64,000 nt of DNA from contig NC_009616.1 in NCBI RefSeq assembly GCF_000016905.1, positions 1,178,001 through 1,242,000 on the forward strand, written 5' to 3'. The notes under the pieces are model-generated. The model was not told the origin of the DNA. It searched no databases and saw only the letters and a program-made list of their open reading frames with translations. This DNA comes from Thermosipho melanesiensis BI429 (GTDB taxonomy: Bacteria; Thermotogota; Thermotogae; Thermotogales; Fervidobacteriaceae). This document shows positions 31,022-40,682 of the stretch, in pieces. The position numbers were made by a program, and so were the translations under genes. Every line of letters begins with the position of its first letter. Position 1 is the stretch's first letter.

Positions 31022-32029
31022 GTGTCGTTAAAAAGTTATATAATCACACGAGTTATCCTTGCTGTACCTATGATTTTTATACTGTTAGTTATGATCTTTT
31101 TTATTTTACGAATAATCCCAGGCGATCCAGTTTTAGCAATATTAGGTGGAAAAGCCCCATTAGAAGTGATTGAAGCAAAGAGGCATGAACTTGGGTTGGA
31201 TAAACCTGTTATTGTTCAGTTTTTTGATTATATAGGAGCTGTTTTTAAAGGGGATTTAGGTGTTTCAACATTAACCAATAGACCAGTGTGGAATGAAATA
31301 AAGGATAGGTTTCCAGCAACATTGGAATTAACAATATTTTCCTTTTTAATTGCTTTAATTATAGGTGTTTTTTACGGAGCAGAAGCTGCTTGGAGAAAAG
31401 ACAAAGCGTTGGATATTTCGGCAAGAGTTTATTCCATTTTACTTTATGCTATACCTGTTTTTTGGCTTGGGTTGATGTTTCAGCTTTTATTTGGTGTTTA
31501 TTTAAGGTGGTTTCCAGTAGGTGGAAGGCTTTCTCCAAGGGTATCTTTGGATATTAAAACAGGACTTTTGTTATTGGATAGTATTATAACTTGGAATTGG
31601 GAAGCGTTTTTAGATGTGCTTGAGCATTTATTTTTACCTGGTTTAACTTTAGGGCTTGTGATTTCAAGTATATTTTTGCGTATGGTAAGAAACAATACGG
31701 TATTAATGTTGTCTAAAGATTTTGTAAAAGCTGCTAAAGCAAGAGGATTAAAACCCAAAGTTGTGTTGTATGGGCATGCAGTGAAGAATGCGTTTGTTCC
31801 CATTTTTACAATAATGGGAATGCAATTTGCTCTTCTTTTAGCTGGAGCGGTATTGACTGAAACAACGTTTTCCTGGCCTGGTATAGGAAGTTATTTAGTA
31901 TTGAAGATAAAGTATAGAGATTTTCCTGCTATACAGGGAACTATTGTGTTTTTTGCAATGTTTGTTGTAATAATAAGTATTTTAATAGATATAGTAAACG
32001 CACTTGTTGATCCAAGAGTTAGATATTGA
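31022..32029 (+). CDS. ABC transporter permease (DppB/OppB-like)
   Basis: A 335-residue membrane protein with six predicted helices. The N-terminal RVILAVPMIFILLVMIFFILR and the DppB signature GDPVLAILGG are typical. The EAA loop near residue 245 reads AAKARGLKPKVVLYGHAVKNA. GTG 31022 follows GGGGGTAAAAAAG. It forms the translocation pore with the next gene and overlaps it slightly in open frame. Confidence 0.93.
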   Translation: MSLKSYIITRVILAVPMIFILLVMIFFILRIIPGDPVLAILGGKAPLEVIEAKRHELGLDKPVIVQFFDYIGAVFKGDLGVSTLTNRPVWNEIKDRFPATLELTIFSFLIALIIGVFYGAEAAWRKDKALDISARVYSILLYAIPVFWLGLMFQLLFGVYLRWFPVGGRLSPRVSLDIKTGLLLLDSIITWNWEAFLDVLEHLFLPGLTLGLVISSIFLRMVRNNTVLMLSKDFVKAAKARGLKPKVVLYGHAVKNAFVPIFTIMGMQFALLLAGAVLTETTFSWPGIGSYLVLKIKYRDFPAIQGTIVFFAMFVVIISILIDIVNALVDPRVRY

Positions 32030-32040
32030 GGGGTGGTATT

Positions 32041-32913
32041 GTGAGGAAAAAATTTTTAAGTGAACGATTAGGTGAAATAATAAGTGATTTATTTAAAACG
32101 GGAACGGGGTTATTAACATTTATCGGCGCGATAATATTAATTTTTTACGTTATTTTAGCGGTTTTTGCCCCACAAATAGCATCACATAACCCTATAGAGA
32201 GAGTGGGAAGAACATTAACTCCTCCAAATGAACAATTTATCTTTGGTACAGATAATTTAGGAAGGGATATTTTTAGTAGAGTAATTTATGGTGCAAGAAT
32301 AGCGTTAACCATTGCATTTATTGCTGTTTTAATCGCGGCAGGTGTGGGAATTCCTCTGGGGTTAATATCTGGATATGTGGGTGGAGCATTTGACAGGGTT
32401 GTAACTTTAATTATGGATGCAATATATTCTTTTCCAGGATTGATTCTTGCAATTGCAATTGCAGCAGTTTTGGGACCTGGGGTTATTAATATTTCCGTTT
32501 CAATTGCCGTAGTATATACACCAACATATTTTAGGGTTATTAGAAACCAAGTAAGTTCCATAAAAAGTGAGCTTTACGTTGAGGCAGCAAGGGCACTGGG
32601 AGCAAAAAATTATGAGATTCTTTTAAAATATATTTTTCCTAATGTGTTACCTTCTATTGTGGTAGTGCTTTCAATGAATCTTGCTGATGCCATTATGACA
32701 GAAGCTGGATTGTCGTTTTTAGGTTTGGGTATTGCCCCTCCAACACCAGATTGGGGATTTGATTTGAGTAATGGTCAAAGATTTGTTTTAAGTAGAGCTT
32801 GGTGGGGATTACTTTATCCAGGGCTTGCAATTGTAACAGTTGTTTTGGGTTTTTCAATGTTTAGTGAAGGATTAAACGAGTTATTAAATCCTACAATTCG
32901 TGAAAGAAGGTGA
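32041..32913 (+). CDS. ABC transporter permease (DppC/OppC-like)
   Basis: A 290-residue second permease. It has an N-terminal cytoplasmic stretch and helix, the OppC-type segment FIFGTDNLGRDIFSRVIYGAR, and the EAA loop VEAARALGAKNYEILLKYIFPNVLP. GTG 32041 is chosen behind GAGGGGTGG; a TTG at 32026 overlaps the dppB-like stop. It pairs with the preceding permease. Confidence 0.93.
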   Translation: MRKKFLSERLGEIISDLFKTGTGLLTFIGAIILIFYVILAVFAPQIASHNPIERVGRTLTPPNEQFIFGTDNLGRDIFSRVIYGARIALTIAFIAVLIAAGVGIPLGLISGYVGGAFDRVVTLIMDAIYSFPGLILAIAIAAVLGPGVINISVSIAVVYTPTYFRVIRNQVSSIKSELYVEAARALGAKNYEILLKYIFPNVLPSIVVVLSMNLADAIMTEAGLSFLGLGIAPPTPDWGFDLSNGQRFVLSRAWWGLLYPGLAIVTVVLGFSMFSEGLNELLNPTIRERR

Positions 32914-32917
32914 TTAC

Positions 32918-33880
32918 ATGACAATCTTTGAAGCAAAAAATTTGAAGGTTTACTATAAAACCAAAAGAGGGTATGTAAAAGCTGTGGATAATATAAATTT
33001 TTCAATAGAAAAGGGTCAGGTAGTTGGACTTGTTGGTGAATCTGGTTGTGGAAAATCTACTTTTGGTCAAGGGATTTTAAAGATATTACCGCCTTCTACG
33101 TTTTATGATGGTTATATGAGTATTGAAGGGAAAAATTTAGTAAAAATGAGTGAAAAAGAAATAAGGGTAATAAGAGGTAAGAAGATAGGGATGATATTTC
33201 AAGATCCAATGACCTCATTAAATCCTATTATGAAAATTGAAAAAATATTTTACGAAGCACTAAAAACACATGAACCAGAAATAACGTTGGATGAGGCAAG
33301 GGAGAGAACGGCAAAAGTCTTGGAAAAAGTAGGGATTGAACCTGAACGAATGAAAGAATATTCATTTCAGTTTAGTGGTGGAATGAGGCAGAGGGCGATG
33401 ATTGCGCTTTCGTTAGTTTTAAATCCGACATTGGTGATTGCTGATGAACCTACTACCTCATTAGATGTAATCGTTCAAGCTCAAATTATGGAATTACTAG
33501 GTGAATTAAGAAAAGAATATGATATGTCAATGATTTTGATTACACATGATTTGGGAGTTGTTGCAGAAACAGCAGATAAGATTTGTGTTATGTATGCTGG
33601 GCATATTGTTGAGGAAGCCAAAAGTGAAGATTTGTATTATTCACCAAAACATCCATATACGAAACTTTTATTAAAAAGCATTCCTAATACGAATATTGAT
33701 GATTTAAGTTTAAAATATATTCCCGGCTCACCGCCTGATTTATTAAATCCACCAAAAGGTTGTAGATTTGCCGAAAGGTGCCCATTTAAAAAAAGAATTT
33801 GTGAGTTAAAGGAACCTGAGGTAGTGGAAGTTAATGAAACAAAGGTAAAGTGTTGGTTGTACAGTGAGGTGAAAGTATGA
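32918..33880 (+). CDS. ABC transporter ATPase (DppD/OppD-like)
   Basis: A 320-residue ATPase with Walker A GESGCGKST, Q-loop IFQDPMTSLNP, signature FSGGMRQR, Walker B LVIADEPTTSLDV and H-loop THDLG. The C-terminal Opp/Dpp domain has the cysteine set CRFAERCPFKKRIC and a later KCWL; in a related DppD these residues hold a 4Fe-4S cluster. ATG 32918 follows GAAGGTG. It overlaps the next ATPase gene by 4 bases. Confidence 0.94.
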   Translation: MTIFEAKNLKVYYKTKRGYVKAVDNINFSIEKGQVVGLVGESGCGKSTFGQGILKILPPSTFYDGYMSIEGKNLVKMSEKEIRVIRGKKIGMIFQDPMTSLNPIMKIEKIFYEALKTHEPEITLDEARERTAKVLEKVGIEPERMKEYSFQFSGGMRQRAMIALSLVLNPTLVIADEPTTSLDVIVQAQIMELLGELRKEYDMSMILITHDLGVVAETADKICVMYAGHIVEEAKSEDLYYSPKHPYTKLLLKSIPNTNIDDLSLKYIPGSPPDLLNPPKGCRFAERCPFKKRICELKEPEVVEVNETKVKCWLYSEVKV

Positions 33881-34851
33881 TTGTTGTGAAAGATTTAGTC
33901 AAGCATTTCCCTATAAAGAGGACAATAGGAGAAATATTAACTAGAGTTCCACAGCGTTTTGTAAAAGCTGTTGATGGTGTAAGTTTTGAGATAAAAAAAG
34001 GAGAAACTTTTGGACTTGTTGGTGAATCTGGGAGTGGGAAAACAACTACAGGTAGATTGCTTTTAAGGCTTATTGAACCAACTTCTGGTGAAATTATTTT
34101 TGAAAATGTAGATATTACTAAGTTGAAAAAAGAGGAACTTAGAAAATTTCGAAAAAACTTTCAGATAATTTTTCAAGATCCAATGGCTGCTTTGAATCCG
34201 TATATGAAAATAGGAGAGGCTATAAAACATGGTCTTGAAATACACAATATAGGTAGTGGAAGACAAGAAAGAAAAAAACTTGTTATGCAGATGCTTGAAA
34301 GGGTAAATCTTTCACCTCCTGAAGAATTTTATTATAGGTATCCTCATGAGCTTTCAGGAGGTCAAAGGCAAAGAATAGTTATTGCAAGAGCCTTGGTTTT
34401 GAGACCAAAATTTGTAGTAGCAGATGAGGCTATTGCAATGTTGGATGTATCTGTAAGATCGCAGTTATTGCAACTATTAATTGAATTAAAACGGGATTTT
34501 GATTTAACCTTTTTGTTTATTACCCATGATCTTGCAACTACAAAATACATATGTAATAAAATTGGTGTTATGTATTTAGGAAAACTTGTTGAAATTGGAG
34601 GATTTAAAGATATTTATCTTGAACCTTTACATCCGTACACAAAGGCCTTGATTTCTGCTGTTCCTGAACCTGATCCCAAAAAAAAGAAGAAAAAGATAAT
34701 TCCAAAAGGTGAGGTGCCAAACCCCATAAATCCGCCGAGTGGTTGTAGATTCCATCCAAGATGTCCATTTGCTAAAGATATTTGTAAAGTGGAAGAACCA
34801 AAGTTGATTGACTATAATGGAAGAAAGGTTGCATGCCATCTATATAAATAA
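33877..34851 (+). CDS. ABC transporter ATPase (DppF/OppF-like)
   Basis: A 324-residue ATPase, partner of the preceding one. It has Walker A GESGSGKTT, IFQDPMAALNPYM, signature LSGGQRQR and Walker B FVVADEAIAMLDV; the glutamate after Walker B is kept but the usual P is A. The C-terminal cysteine block is CRFHPRCPFAKDIC with ACHLY. The ATGA overlap with the DppD-like gene implies coupled translation. It ends at a terminator shared with pyrBI. Confidence 0.93.
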   Translation: MIVVKDLVKHFPIKRTIGEILTRVPQRFVKAVDGVSFEIKKGETFGLVGESGSGKTTTGRLLLRLIEPTSGEIIFENVDITKLKKEELRKFRKNFQIIFQDPMAALNPYMKIGEAIKHGLEIHNIGSGRQERKKLVMQMLERVNLSPPEEFYYRYPHELSGGQRQRIVIARALVLRPKFVVADEAIAMLDVSVRSQLLQLLIELKRDFDLTFLFITHDLATTKYICNKIGVMYLGKLVEIGGFKDIYLEPLHPYTKALISAVPEPDPKKKKKKIIPKGEVPNPINPPSGCRFHPRCPFAKDICKVEEPKLIDYNGRKVACHLYK

Positions 34852-34869
34852 CCCCCAAAGTTGGGGGTT
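34850..34869. terminator. Shared terminator between the transporter operon and pyrBI
   Basis: AACCCCCAA / TTGGGGGTT with a 2-base loop joins the two convergent stop codons. T runs are short on both sides. Confidence 0.75.
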
Positions 34870-36436
34870 ATATATTCCAAATTTCTTCAAATGTATGAGG
34901 AGTTTCACAGTATTTACAGACCAGTTCTCCGTTTTCGTTTTTTACAAAGAATGCTTCTGCATTTTCTCTGTGTTTTGGATTGGTTATACAGTTTTCATTT
35001 TTACATTTTAATTCGGCGAACCCGTATATATATGGCGGTAATGATATCCTATATTTTTCAACTACTCTGGAATTTTTGATAATATTTACCGTTGTATTTG
35101 GGGATATAGCAGAGAGTTTTTTAATTTCTTTTTTTGATAAATATCTATCAGGTAAACTTATGTATCCTTTGAAGTTTCCGTCATTCGATTTAAAAATTCC
35201 ATCAGCACTATCCAAGTCATACAATTTCAGAATTTTTCTTATCTTTACTATTGTTTCAAATATTTGTTCTTTGGTTTTTCCTTTTGCTATGTGATCAATA
35301 ACTGTACCAGATTCAATGGGTTTGATACCTCTTTTTCCTTCCTTTAGTATTCCCTTTGTTCCATCAACAATAGGAGCAGGAGTTATAAATTCTTCATCTG
35401 GGATTTCAGGTTGTGTCCGTGTGTCAAATTCTGCCTCTAATGCACCACCTAACATAGATAGTAACACGGTTCTAGTCCAATAACCATTAATGGCTTGGGT
35501 TTCCCAACCGTTTAGAGGAAGGTTATCTAAAAATGTTGGAATTGTCGGATATATTTTGTGTCTTGGTAATGGATGATAAAATTTGACATTTTCAGGAAGT
35601 TTTTCTAAAAAATCTTTTCTAAAAGTAACACTTTTTCTCAGTAGATGTTCTTTTTCTAATATGTCTTCTCCCATTCTTTCTAGTTGGAGTCTTGTAAAGT
35701 ACCAAATTGGTGCTATGTTTTTTTCTTTAAGATAGTTTTCAATAGAATCGAATATCCTAACTTCATACCCATTCTTTTTCATCTTTTCTACATAATGCTT
35801 TGGCATTGCAAGCTCTTCTGGAGCAATTAAATCTACTAAAACGTTTTTAAAGATTTTTAAACCGTTAACTTTTGAATGTACAGTTCTTCCATGAAGAAGG
35901 TCACCAACTAAAGCTATGTGGATATATGAATTATCAAAGTTCATTTGTTCTAAAAATGTAAATTCATCGAGAAGTTCTTGGGTTGGATGCTCATGTTTAC
36001 CATCACCTGCGTTTATAAATGCGGGTTTTTCAATACCGTGTCTTTTTGCAAAATCTGAAACCTTTTCGTCTAAATATTTACAAGTACCTTCTAATCTAGT
36101 TCTAACAATAAATATGGAGTAGTCATTGTATCCCGTCAACATATTGAATGTATCCACATAACTTTCTTTTTTGTTGAAAGAAGAGTGTTCGGAATCAAAT
36201 ATGTTTACTTTTGCGTTTTTATGGAATTTTGCGGCGTTGATAAAAGACTCTTTTGTCCTTGTGCTAGGTTCTACAAAAATAATGTAAATTCCAACGTCTT
36301 TTTTGATTTGAAACATACTGTAGTCTTTTTTTTCTTTCCATAAGGATTTTAAAATTTTTGTTTTTTCGTACAAAAAAAGCTGTTCTTCTACTGAAAAATC
36401 GTTAATAACTGTAAGACTCCTACCTAAAAAATTCAT
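34868..36436 (-). CDS. pyrB: Aspartate carbamoyltransferase, fused catalytic and regulatory chains
   Basis: A 522-residue natural fusion of PyrB and PyrI, the first committed step of pyrimidine synthesis. The PyrB part (about 1-340) has the carbamoyl phosphate site EPSTRTKESF, HPTQELLDEF and the substrate loop HPLPRHKIYPTIP. The PyrI part (from about 375) has GTVIDHIAKGK for nucleotide binding and a zinc domain LKCKNENCITNP...LVCKYCE. The same fusion is known from Thermotoga maritima, which supports the lineage. The start ATG follows AGGAGGTGGGGGG. It stands alone without other pyr genes nearby. Confidence 0.95.
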   Translation of the reverse strand: MNFLGRSLTVINDFSVEEQLFLYEKTKILKSLWKEKKDYSMFQIKKDVGIYIIFVEPSTRTKESFINAAKFHKNAKVNIFDSEHSSFNKKESYVDTFNMLTGYNDYSIFIVRTRLEGTCKYLDEKVSDFAKRHGIEKPAFINAGDGKHEHPTQELLDEFTFLEQMNFDNSYIHIALVGDLLHGRTVHSKVNGLKIFKNVLVDLIAPEELAMPKHYVEKMKKNGYEVRIFDSIENYLKEKNIAPIWYFTRLQLERMGEDILEKEHLLRKSVTFRKDFLEKLPENVKFYHPLPRHKIYPTIPTFLDNLPLNGWETQAINGYWTRTVLLSMLGGALEAEFDTRTQPEIPDEEFITPAPIVDGTKGILKEGKRGIKPIESGTVIDHIAKGKTKEQIFETIVKIRKILKLYDLDSADGIFKSNDGNFKGYISLPDRYLSKKEIKKLSAISPNTTVNIIKNSRVVEKYRISLPPYIYGFAELKCKNENCITNPKHRENAEAFFVKNENGELVCKYCETPHTFEEIWNI

Positions 36437-36460
36437 TTCCCCCCACCTCCTGATAATTAT

Positions 36461-36488
36461 TTAAAAAAAAGAGCCCAAATGGGCTCTT
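36461..36488 (-). terminator. Terminator after the HD-GYP-like gene
   Basis: On the minus strand AAGAGCCC / GGGCTCTT with a 4-base loop is followed by eight T. It overlaps the stop of the 339-residue gene and lies upstream of pyrBI. Confidence 0.85.
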
Positions 36489-37506
36489 AAGCAATATTTT
36501 CCTCTTCTTCCAAAACGGAAATAAAAGCTTTAACAACTTTTGGATCGAATTGCTTTCCGGAGTTATTAATAATCTCCTGTAGGGAAGATTCATAAGTTAA
36601 TGCATCTCTATATGCCCTTTTACTTGTCATTGCATCCCAACTATCTGCAACACTTATTATTCTTGAAATCATTGGTATCATTTCTCCTTTTAACCCCCCA
36701 GGATAGCCAGAACCATTCCATTTTTCGTGGTGGTGATAAACATATGTTGCAATGTTTTTAAGTGTTTCTGATGTAGATAAAAATTCAAAACCATATATTG
36801 GATGTTTTTTAATGATTTCGTATTCTTCGCTTGTTAATTTTCCTTCCTTGTTTAATATGTTTGTGGGAACTGCTATCTTTCCAATATCGTGTACTAATCC
36901 TGTCCAGTATGCATCGGAAACTTCTTGAGGTGAAAGCCTTAATTTTTTTGCAATTTTTTGTGAAAGCTCAGCTACACGTAAAGAGTGTCCCTTTGTGTAT
37001 CTATCATAATATTCTAGTATCTTTATCATGGATAACATAAGGTCAATTTGGAACTTTCCATGTTTTTTGATCAAATTTTTGATTAATTCGGAAGAAGAAA
37101 TTAATGTTGATATTATTTCTATTTTTTCTTCTTTTGCTTTTGAAAGCTTGGTTTTTGAATGTAATATTAATCTAACGCCAAAGCTTTCATCTATTGTAAA
37201 ATCCTTTATAAGATAGTCTTTATAAAAAAATATTTTATCACTTATTTCTATTTTTTTTCCAAAGGAAGAAATTTCATGATATTCACGCCCTCTTTTTATT
37301 AAAAAAGCTCCCGAATCTATTTCTGAAAATTCCTTTGAAATATACGATAAGGCCCTAACTGAAAAATCATTGTTTTCGTTAGTAAGCTGGCTTGTAAAAT
37401 CATATACTATGTCTTTTAAATTTACCTTTTTGTATTTCTTGGAATTTAAAAATAGTATTGTGATTATTATTGAGTATATTGATAAAAAAAATACTAAAAC
37501 TCCCAA
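36487..37506 (-). CDS. Membrane-anchored HD-GYP-type phosphohydrolase
   Basis: A 339-residue protein: one N-terminal membrane helix (VLVFFLSIYSIIITILFL), a non-conserved central region, and a C-terminal HD-GYP domain from about residue 165. Motifs include HSLRVAELSQKI, LVHDIGKIAVP, KKHPIYG and HHEKWNGSGYPGGLKG. The usual HHExxDGxGYP is HHEKWNGSGYP, with N in place of D. HD-GYP domains hydrolyse cyclic-di-GMP or related nucleotides. A second, longer relative lies at 42038-43699. Confidence 0.9.
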   Translation of the reverse strand: MGVLVFFLSIYSIIITILFLNSKKYKKVNLKDIVYDFTSQLTNENNDFSVRALSYISKEFSEIDSGAFLIKRGREYHEISSFGKKIEISDKIFFYKDYLIKDFTIDESFGVRLILHSKTKLSKAKEEKIEIISTLISSSELIKNLIKKHGKFQIDLMLSMIKILEYYDRYTKGHSLRVAELSQKIAKKLRLSPQEVSDAYWTGLVHDIGKIAVPTNILNKEGKLTSEEYEIIKKHPIYGFEFLSTSETLKNIATYVYHHHEKWNGSGYPGGLKGEMIPMISRIISVADSWDAMTSKRAYRDALTYESSLQEIINNSGKQFDPKVVKAFISVLEEEENIA

Positions 37507-37701
37507 GATTTCTCCCCCTTACTACTAAAATTGTACTTTTAAAAAAATATTTTACAATGCAAACAAATAAAACATTTGGGAACAAATTAATCAAAGTTTT
37601 ATTACAAAATAATTAAGATAATTGTTTCAACTTCGAATAATTTGAAATAAAAATGTTTTTTTGCTAATTCAATCAAAAAAACAATAAAAAATATAAAAAA
37701 T

Positions 37702-37730
37702 TTGATAAAGTCTAAAATTAGATATATAAT
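37702..37730 (+). promoter_or_regulatory. Promoter of the oxygen-defence operon
   Basis: TTGATA (37702-37707) and TATAAT (37725-37730) are separated by 17 bases, 29 bases before the perR start. The -10 region is part of an AT-rich stretch (TTAGATATATAATAATATT) that could hold a Fur/PerR-type site, but I see no clean palindrome. Confidence 0.7.
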
Positions 37731-37758
37731 AATATTGGACGTGATAAGGAGGAATGGT

Positions 37759-38169
37759 ATGGAAAATTATGCAAAAATTTTAAAAACTCATGGAATTAGA
37801 CCTACTATACATAGAGTTCAAATTTTGAAGTTTATTGTTGAGAGTAAATCTCATCCATCGGCAGATGAGATTTATGAAAAGCTAAAGGATAAGATACACG
37901 CTATTTCAAGATCTACTGTATATAACACAGTTAGTTTGTTGAAAGAAAAAGGAGTTATAGAGGAAGTTGTAACCCCTTCTTCGATAAGGTATGATTACAG
38001 TCTAGTGCCTCATAACCATTTTTATTGTATTAAATGCAAAAAGGTTTATGATATATACGGGGCACTTGGTGCGTTGCCGAAAATAACCGAAGTAGATGGA
38101 CATTTAGTAAAAAATATTCAATATTGTTTGTACGGAATTTGTAAAAATTGTTTAAATGGAGGTGAGTAG
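37759..38169 (+). CDS. perR: Fur/PerR-family metalloregulator
   Basis: A 136-residue Fur-family repressor. The winged helix ([11 protein letters not shown]...[19 protein letters not shown]) occupies residues 30-75, and the dimerisation half has two zinc CxxC pairs (CIKCKK and CKNC) and a metal-site [12 protein letters not shown]. Position at the head of an oxidative-stress operon argues for PerR rather than Fur. ATG 37759 is chosen behind AAGGAGG; the open frame continues 19 codons upstream over the promoter. It overlaps the following open frame but its stop lies just before the peroxiredoxin ATG. Confidence 0.88.
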   Translation: MENYAKILKTHGIRPTIHRVQILKFIVESKSHPSADEIYEKLKDKIHAISRSTVYNTVSLLKEKGVIEEVVTPSSIRYDYSLVPHNHFYCIKCKKVYDIYGALGALPKITEVDGHLVKNIQYCLYGICKNCLNGGE

Positions 38170-38170
38170 C

Positions 38171-38809
38171 ATGGGTTTACCACTTATTGGTGAGAAGGTT
38201 CCAGAATTTGAGGCAGTTACAACGAAAGGAGTAATTAAATTTCCAGATGATTTTAAAGGAAAATGGGTAGTGTTGTTTAGTCATCCTGCAGATTTTACTC
38301 CCGTTTGTACAACTGAGTTTTATGCATTTCAAAAAAGGTATGATGAATTTCAAGAGTTGAACACAGAGCTTGTAGGGTTAAGTATTGATCAGGTTTTTTC
38401 ACATATTAAATGGGTTGAATGGATTAAAGAGAAACTTGGATTAGAGATAAAATTTCCGGTTATTGCAGATGATAGGGGAAAGATAGCAGAAATGTTGGGA
38501 ATGATTCATCCTGCAAAGGGAACAAATACTGTAAGAGCAGTGTTTATAATTGATCCTAAAGGAATTTTAAGAGCGATATTGTATTATCCTCAAGAACTTG
38601 GAAGAAATATGGATGAGATTTTGAGAATGGTTAGAGGACTTCAAACAGTAGATGAAAATGGAGTAGCTTTACCTGCAAATTGGCCAAATAATGAGTTGGT
38701 TAAAGATGAGGCGATTGTTCCACCTGCAAATAATGTTAAAGATGCAGAAAAGAGACTAAAAGAATACGAATGTTATGATTGGTGGTTCTGTCATAAAAAA
38801 TTAAAATGA
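38171..38809 (+). CDS. Peroxiredoxin (Prx6/AhpC-TSA type)
   Basis: A 212-residue thiol peroxidase of the Prx6-like group that reduces peroxides to water or alcohols. The peroxidatic cysteine lies in [13 protein letters not shown] near residue 45. The long C-terminus ends with cysteines in [12 protein letters not shown], likely resolving residues. It has no AhpF reductase neighbour; rubredoxin encoded next may supply electrons. ATG 38171 follows GGAGGTG at 38159-38165. Confidence 0.94.
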   Translation: MGLPLIGEKVPEFEAVTTKGVIKFPDDFKGKWVVLFSHPADFTPVCTTEFYAFQKRYDEFQELNTELVGLSIDQVFSHIKWVEWIKEKLGLEIKFPVIADDRGKIAEMLGMIHPAKGTNTVRAVFIIDPKGILRAILYYPQELGRNMDEILRMVRGLQTVDENGVALPANWPNNELVKDEAIVPPANNVKDAEKRLKEYECYDWWFCHKKLK

Positions 38810-38842
38810 TTTGTGATAAGGTAAATTGTGGAGGTGATTGAT

Positions 38843-39001
38843 ATGAAAAGATATGTATGTACGGTATGTGGATATATATACGATCCAGAAGTTGGAGATC
38901 CTGATAATGGTATAGAACCAGGGACGCCGTTTGAAAAATTACCTGAGGATTGGGTATGTCCAGTTTGTGGAGTAGGAAAAGATCAATTTGAGGAGGAGTA
39001 A
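38843..39001 (+). CDS. Rubredoxin
   Basis: A 52-residue rubredoxin with the two iron-binding pairs CTVCG near residue 6 and CPVCG near residue 39, and the typical [22 protein letters not shown] 38843 follows GGAGGTG. It carries single electrons, here probably to the flavodiiron protein, superoxide reductase or peroxiredoxin encoded in the same operon. Its stop lies 1 base before the flavodiiron start. Confidence 0.97.
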   Translation: MKRYVCTVCGYIYDPEVGDPDNGIEPGTPFEKLPEDWVCPVCGVGKDQFEEE

Positions 39002-39002
39002 A

Positions 39003-40157
39003 ATGGTACGTAAAATAAGTGAAGGTGTATATTTTGTGGGAGTAATAGATTGGGATAGGGAGTTATTTGATGAGTTGATTCCTCTTCCAAATGGTACGAC
39101 GTATAACGCATATATAATAAAAGGAGAAAAAGTGGCATTAATCGATACTGTAGATCCGGATAAAGAAGAAGAATTTTACAGAAATCTAAAAAAGTTAAAT
39201 ATTGAAAAAATCGATTATGTTATATCCAACCATGCTGAGCAAGATCATTCTGGATTAATAAAGGAAGTAGTGGAGAAATTTGGTGCAAAAGTTGTTACAA
39301 ATAGAAAATGTGCAGAACTATTAAAGGATCATTTGCATATAGAAGAAAATGATGTGATAGAAATCTCAGAAGGTGACGAATTGGATTTAGGCGGGAAAAC
39401 GTTAAAGTTTTACATGGCACCTTGGGTACATTGGCCAGAGACAATGGTTACCTACTTGAAAGAGGATAAAATACTTTTTAGTTGTGATTTTTTTGGGTCA
39501 CATTATGCAACAAGTGAGATAGTAAAAGAGGTAAAAGACGTATTAAATGAAGCAAAAAGATATTATGCTGAAATAATGATGCCTTTTAGAAAACAGGTTA
39601 TGAAAAATATAGAAAAAGTAGAAACCTTGGAAATAGAAAAAATAGCACCAAGTCATGGTCCTATATACAAAGATCCCGAAAATATAATAAGAGCATATAA
39701 AAAATGGGCGGGAGATGAAGTAGAAAAAGAAGTTGTAGTTTTGTATGTATCGATGCATGGAAGTGTGAAAAAGATGATAGAATATGTTGTAGATGGATTA
39801 ATGAATAAAGGTATAAAGGTAAAATTGCATAATGTTACAAAAAGTGATATAGGTCAGATAGCAATAGATTTGGTTGAAGCTTCAACGGTGGTGGTGGGTG
39901 TACCAATGGTTTTGGCAGGCCTACATCCAAAAATAGCCGAAGTTGTTTATTTGATGAACGCACTTAGGCCAAAGACAAAGTATATAGGTATTGTAGGTTC
40001 ATACGGTTGGGGTGGAAGATTTATAGAGGAATTAAAAGGAATGTTAAAAAACGTAAAAGCCGATATACTTGGAGAAGTTGTAGTAAAAGGTCTTATTAAA
40101 GAAAAAGAGTATGTAAAGTTAGATGAACTTATAGAAAATATATCTAAAGTTAATTAA
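39003..40157 (+). CDS. Flavodiiron protein (rubredoxin:oxygen oxidoreductase)
   Basis: A 384-residue A-type flavoprotein that reduces O2 to water, or NO to N2O. The N-terminal metallo-beta-lactamase domain holds the diiron ligands HAEQDH at 77-82, with further ligands in APWVHWPETM and FSCDFFGSH. The C-terminal flavodoxin domain binds FMN (VVLYVSMHGSVKKMIEYV, then VVGVPMVLAGLHP and GIVGSYGWGG). The flavodoxin P-loop reads SMHGS where SxxGxT is usual. ATG 39003 lies directly after GAGGAGGAG in the rubredoxin end, which links the redox partners. Confidence 0.95.
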   Translation: MVRKISEGVYFVGVIDWDRELFDELIPLPNGTTYNAYIIKGEKVALIDTVDPDKEEEFYRNLKKLNIEKIDYVISNHAEQDHSGLIKEVVEKFGAKVVTNRKCAELLKDHLHIEENDVIEISEGDELDLGGKTLKFYMAPWVHWPETMVTYLKEDKILFSCDFFGSHYATSEIVKEVKDVLNEAKRYYAEIMMPFRKQVMKNIEKVETLEIEKIAPSHGPIYKDPENIIRAYKKWAGDEVEKEVVVLYVSMHGSVKKMIEYVVDGLMNKGIKVKLHNVTKSDIGQIAIDLVEASTVVVGVPMVLAGLHPKIAEVVYLMNALRPKTKYIGIVGSYGWGGRFIEELKGMLKNVKADILGEVVVKGLIKEKEYVKLDELIENISKVN

Positions 40158-40172
40158 AAGGGGGAAGGTAAA

Positions 40173-40682
40173 ATGTTAAATGAGAAAATGATAGAGGCTT
40201 TAAATAATCAAGTAAATGAAGAATTTTATTCGGCATATTTGTACCTTTCAATGGCAGCACATTTTGAGAATATCGGATTAAAAGGGTTTGCAAACTGGAT
40301 GAGGATTCAGGCGATGGAAGAAAAAGATCATGCAATGAAAATCTTTGATTATCTTGCAAGGCAAGGTGCGAAAATAAAGTTGTTTGGAATTAAGGAACCT
40401 CCATCTGAGTTTGGAAGTATAAAGGAGATTTTTGAGGAAGTTTTAAAACATGAACAATATATTACATCAAAAATAAATGAATTAGTTGATTTGGCAGAAT
40501 CTTTAAAAGATAGACCCACGTTTAATTTCTTACAATGGTATGTTGACGAACAAGTGGAAGAAGAAGAAAATGCAAATGATATATTAAGCCAATTAAAGTT
40601 GATAGGAGATAATAAAAATGCTCTATTTATGCTTGATAAAGAACTATCGCAAAGAACATATGCACCTTTAAGTGGAGAGTGA
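40173..40682 (+). CDS. Ferritin
   Basis: A 169-residue non-haem ferritin. Ferroxidase ligands are visible in EEFYSAYLYLSMAAHFEN and in the helix IQAMEEKDHAMKIFDYL; further Glu residues lie in DEQVEEEENANDI. It stores iron safely, limiting Fenton chemistry, which fits its place between the flavodiiron protein and superoxide reductase. ATG 40173 follows GGGGGAAGG. Confidence 0.95.
   Translation: MLNEKMIEALNNQVNEEFYSAYLYLSMAAHFENIGLKGFANWMRIQAMEEKDHAMKIFDYLARQGAKIKLFGIKEPPSEFGSIKEIFEEVLKHEQYITSKINELVDLAESLKDRPTFNFLQWYVDEQVEEEENANDILSQLKLIGDNKNALFMLDKELSQRTYAPLSGE

Noticed and set aside
37507-37758. Possible tRNA or small RNA in the AT-rich gap before perR
   Set aside because: No cloverleaf or stable hairpin was seen. 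It holds the perR promoter and otherwise AT-rich sequence only.
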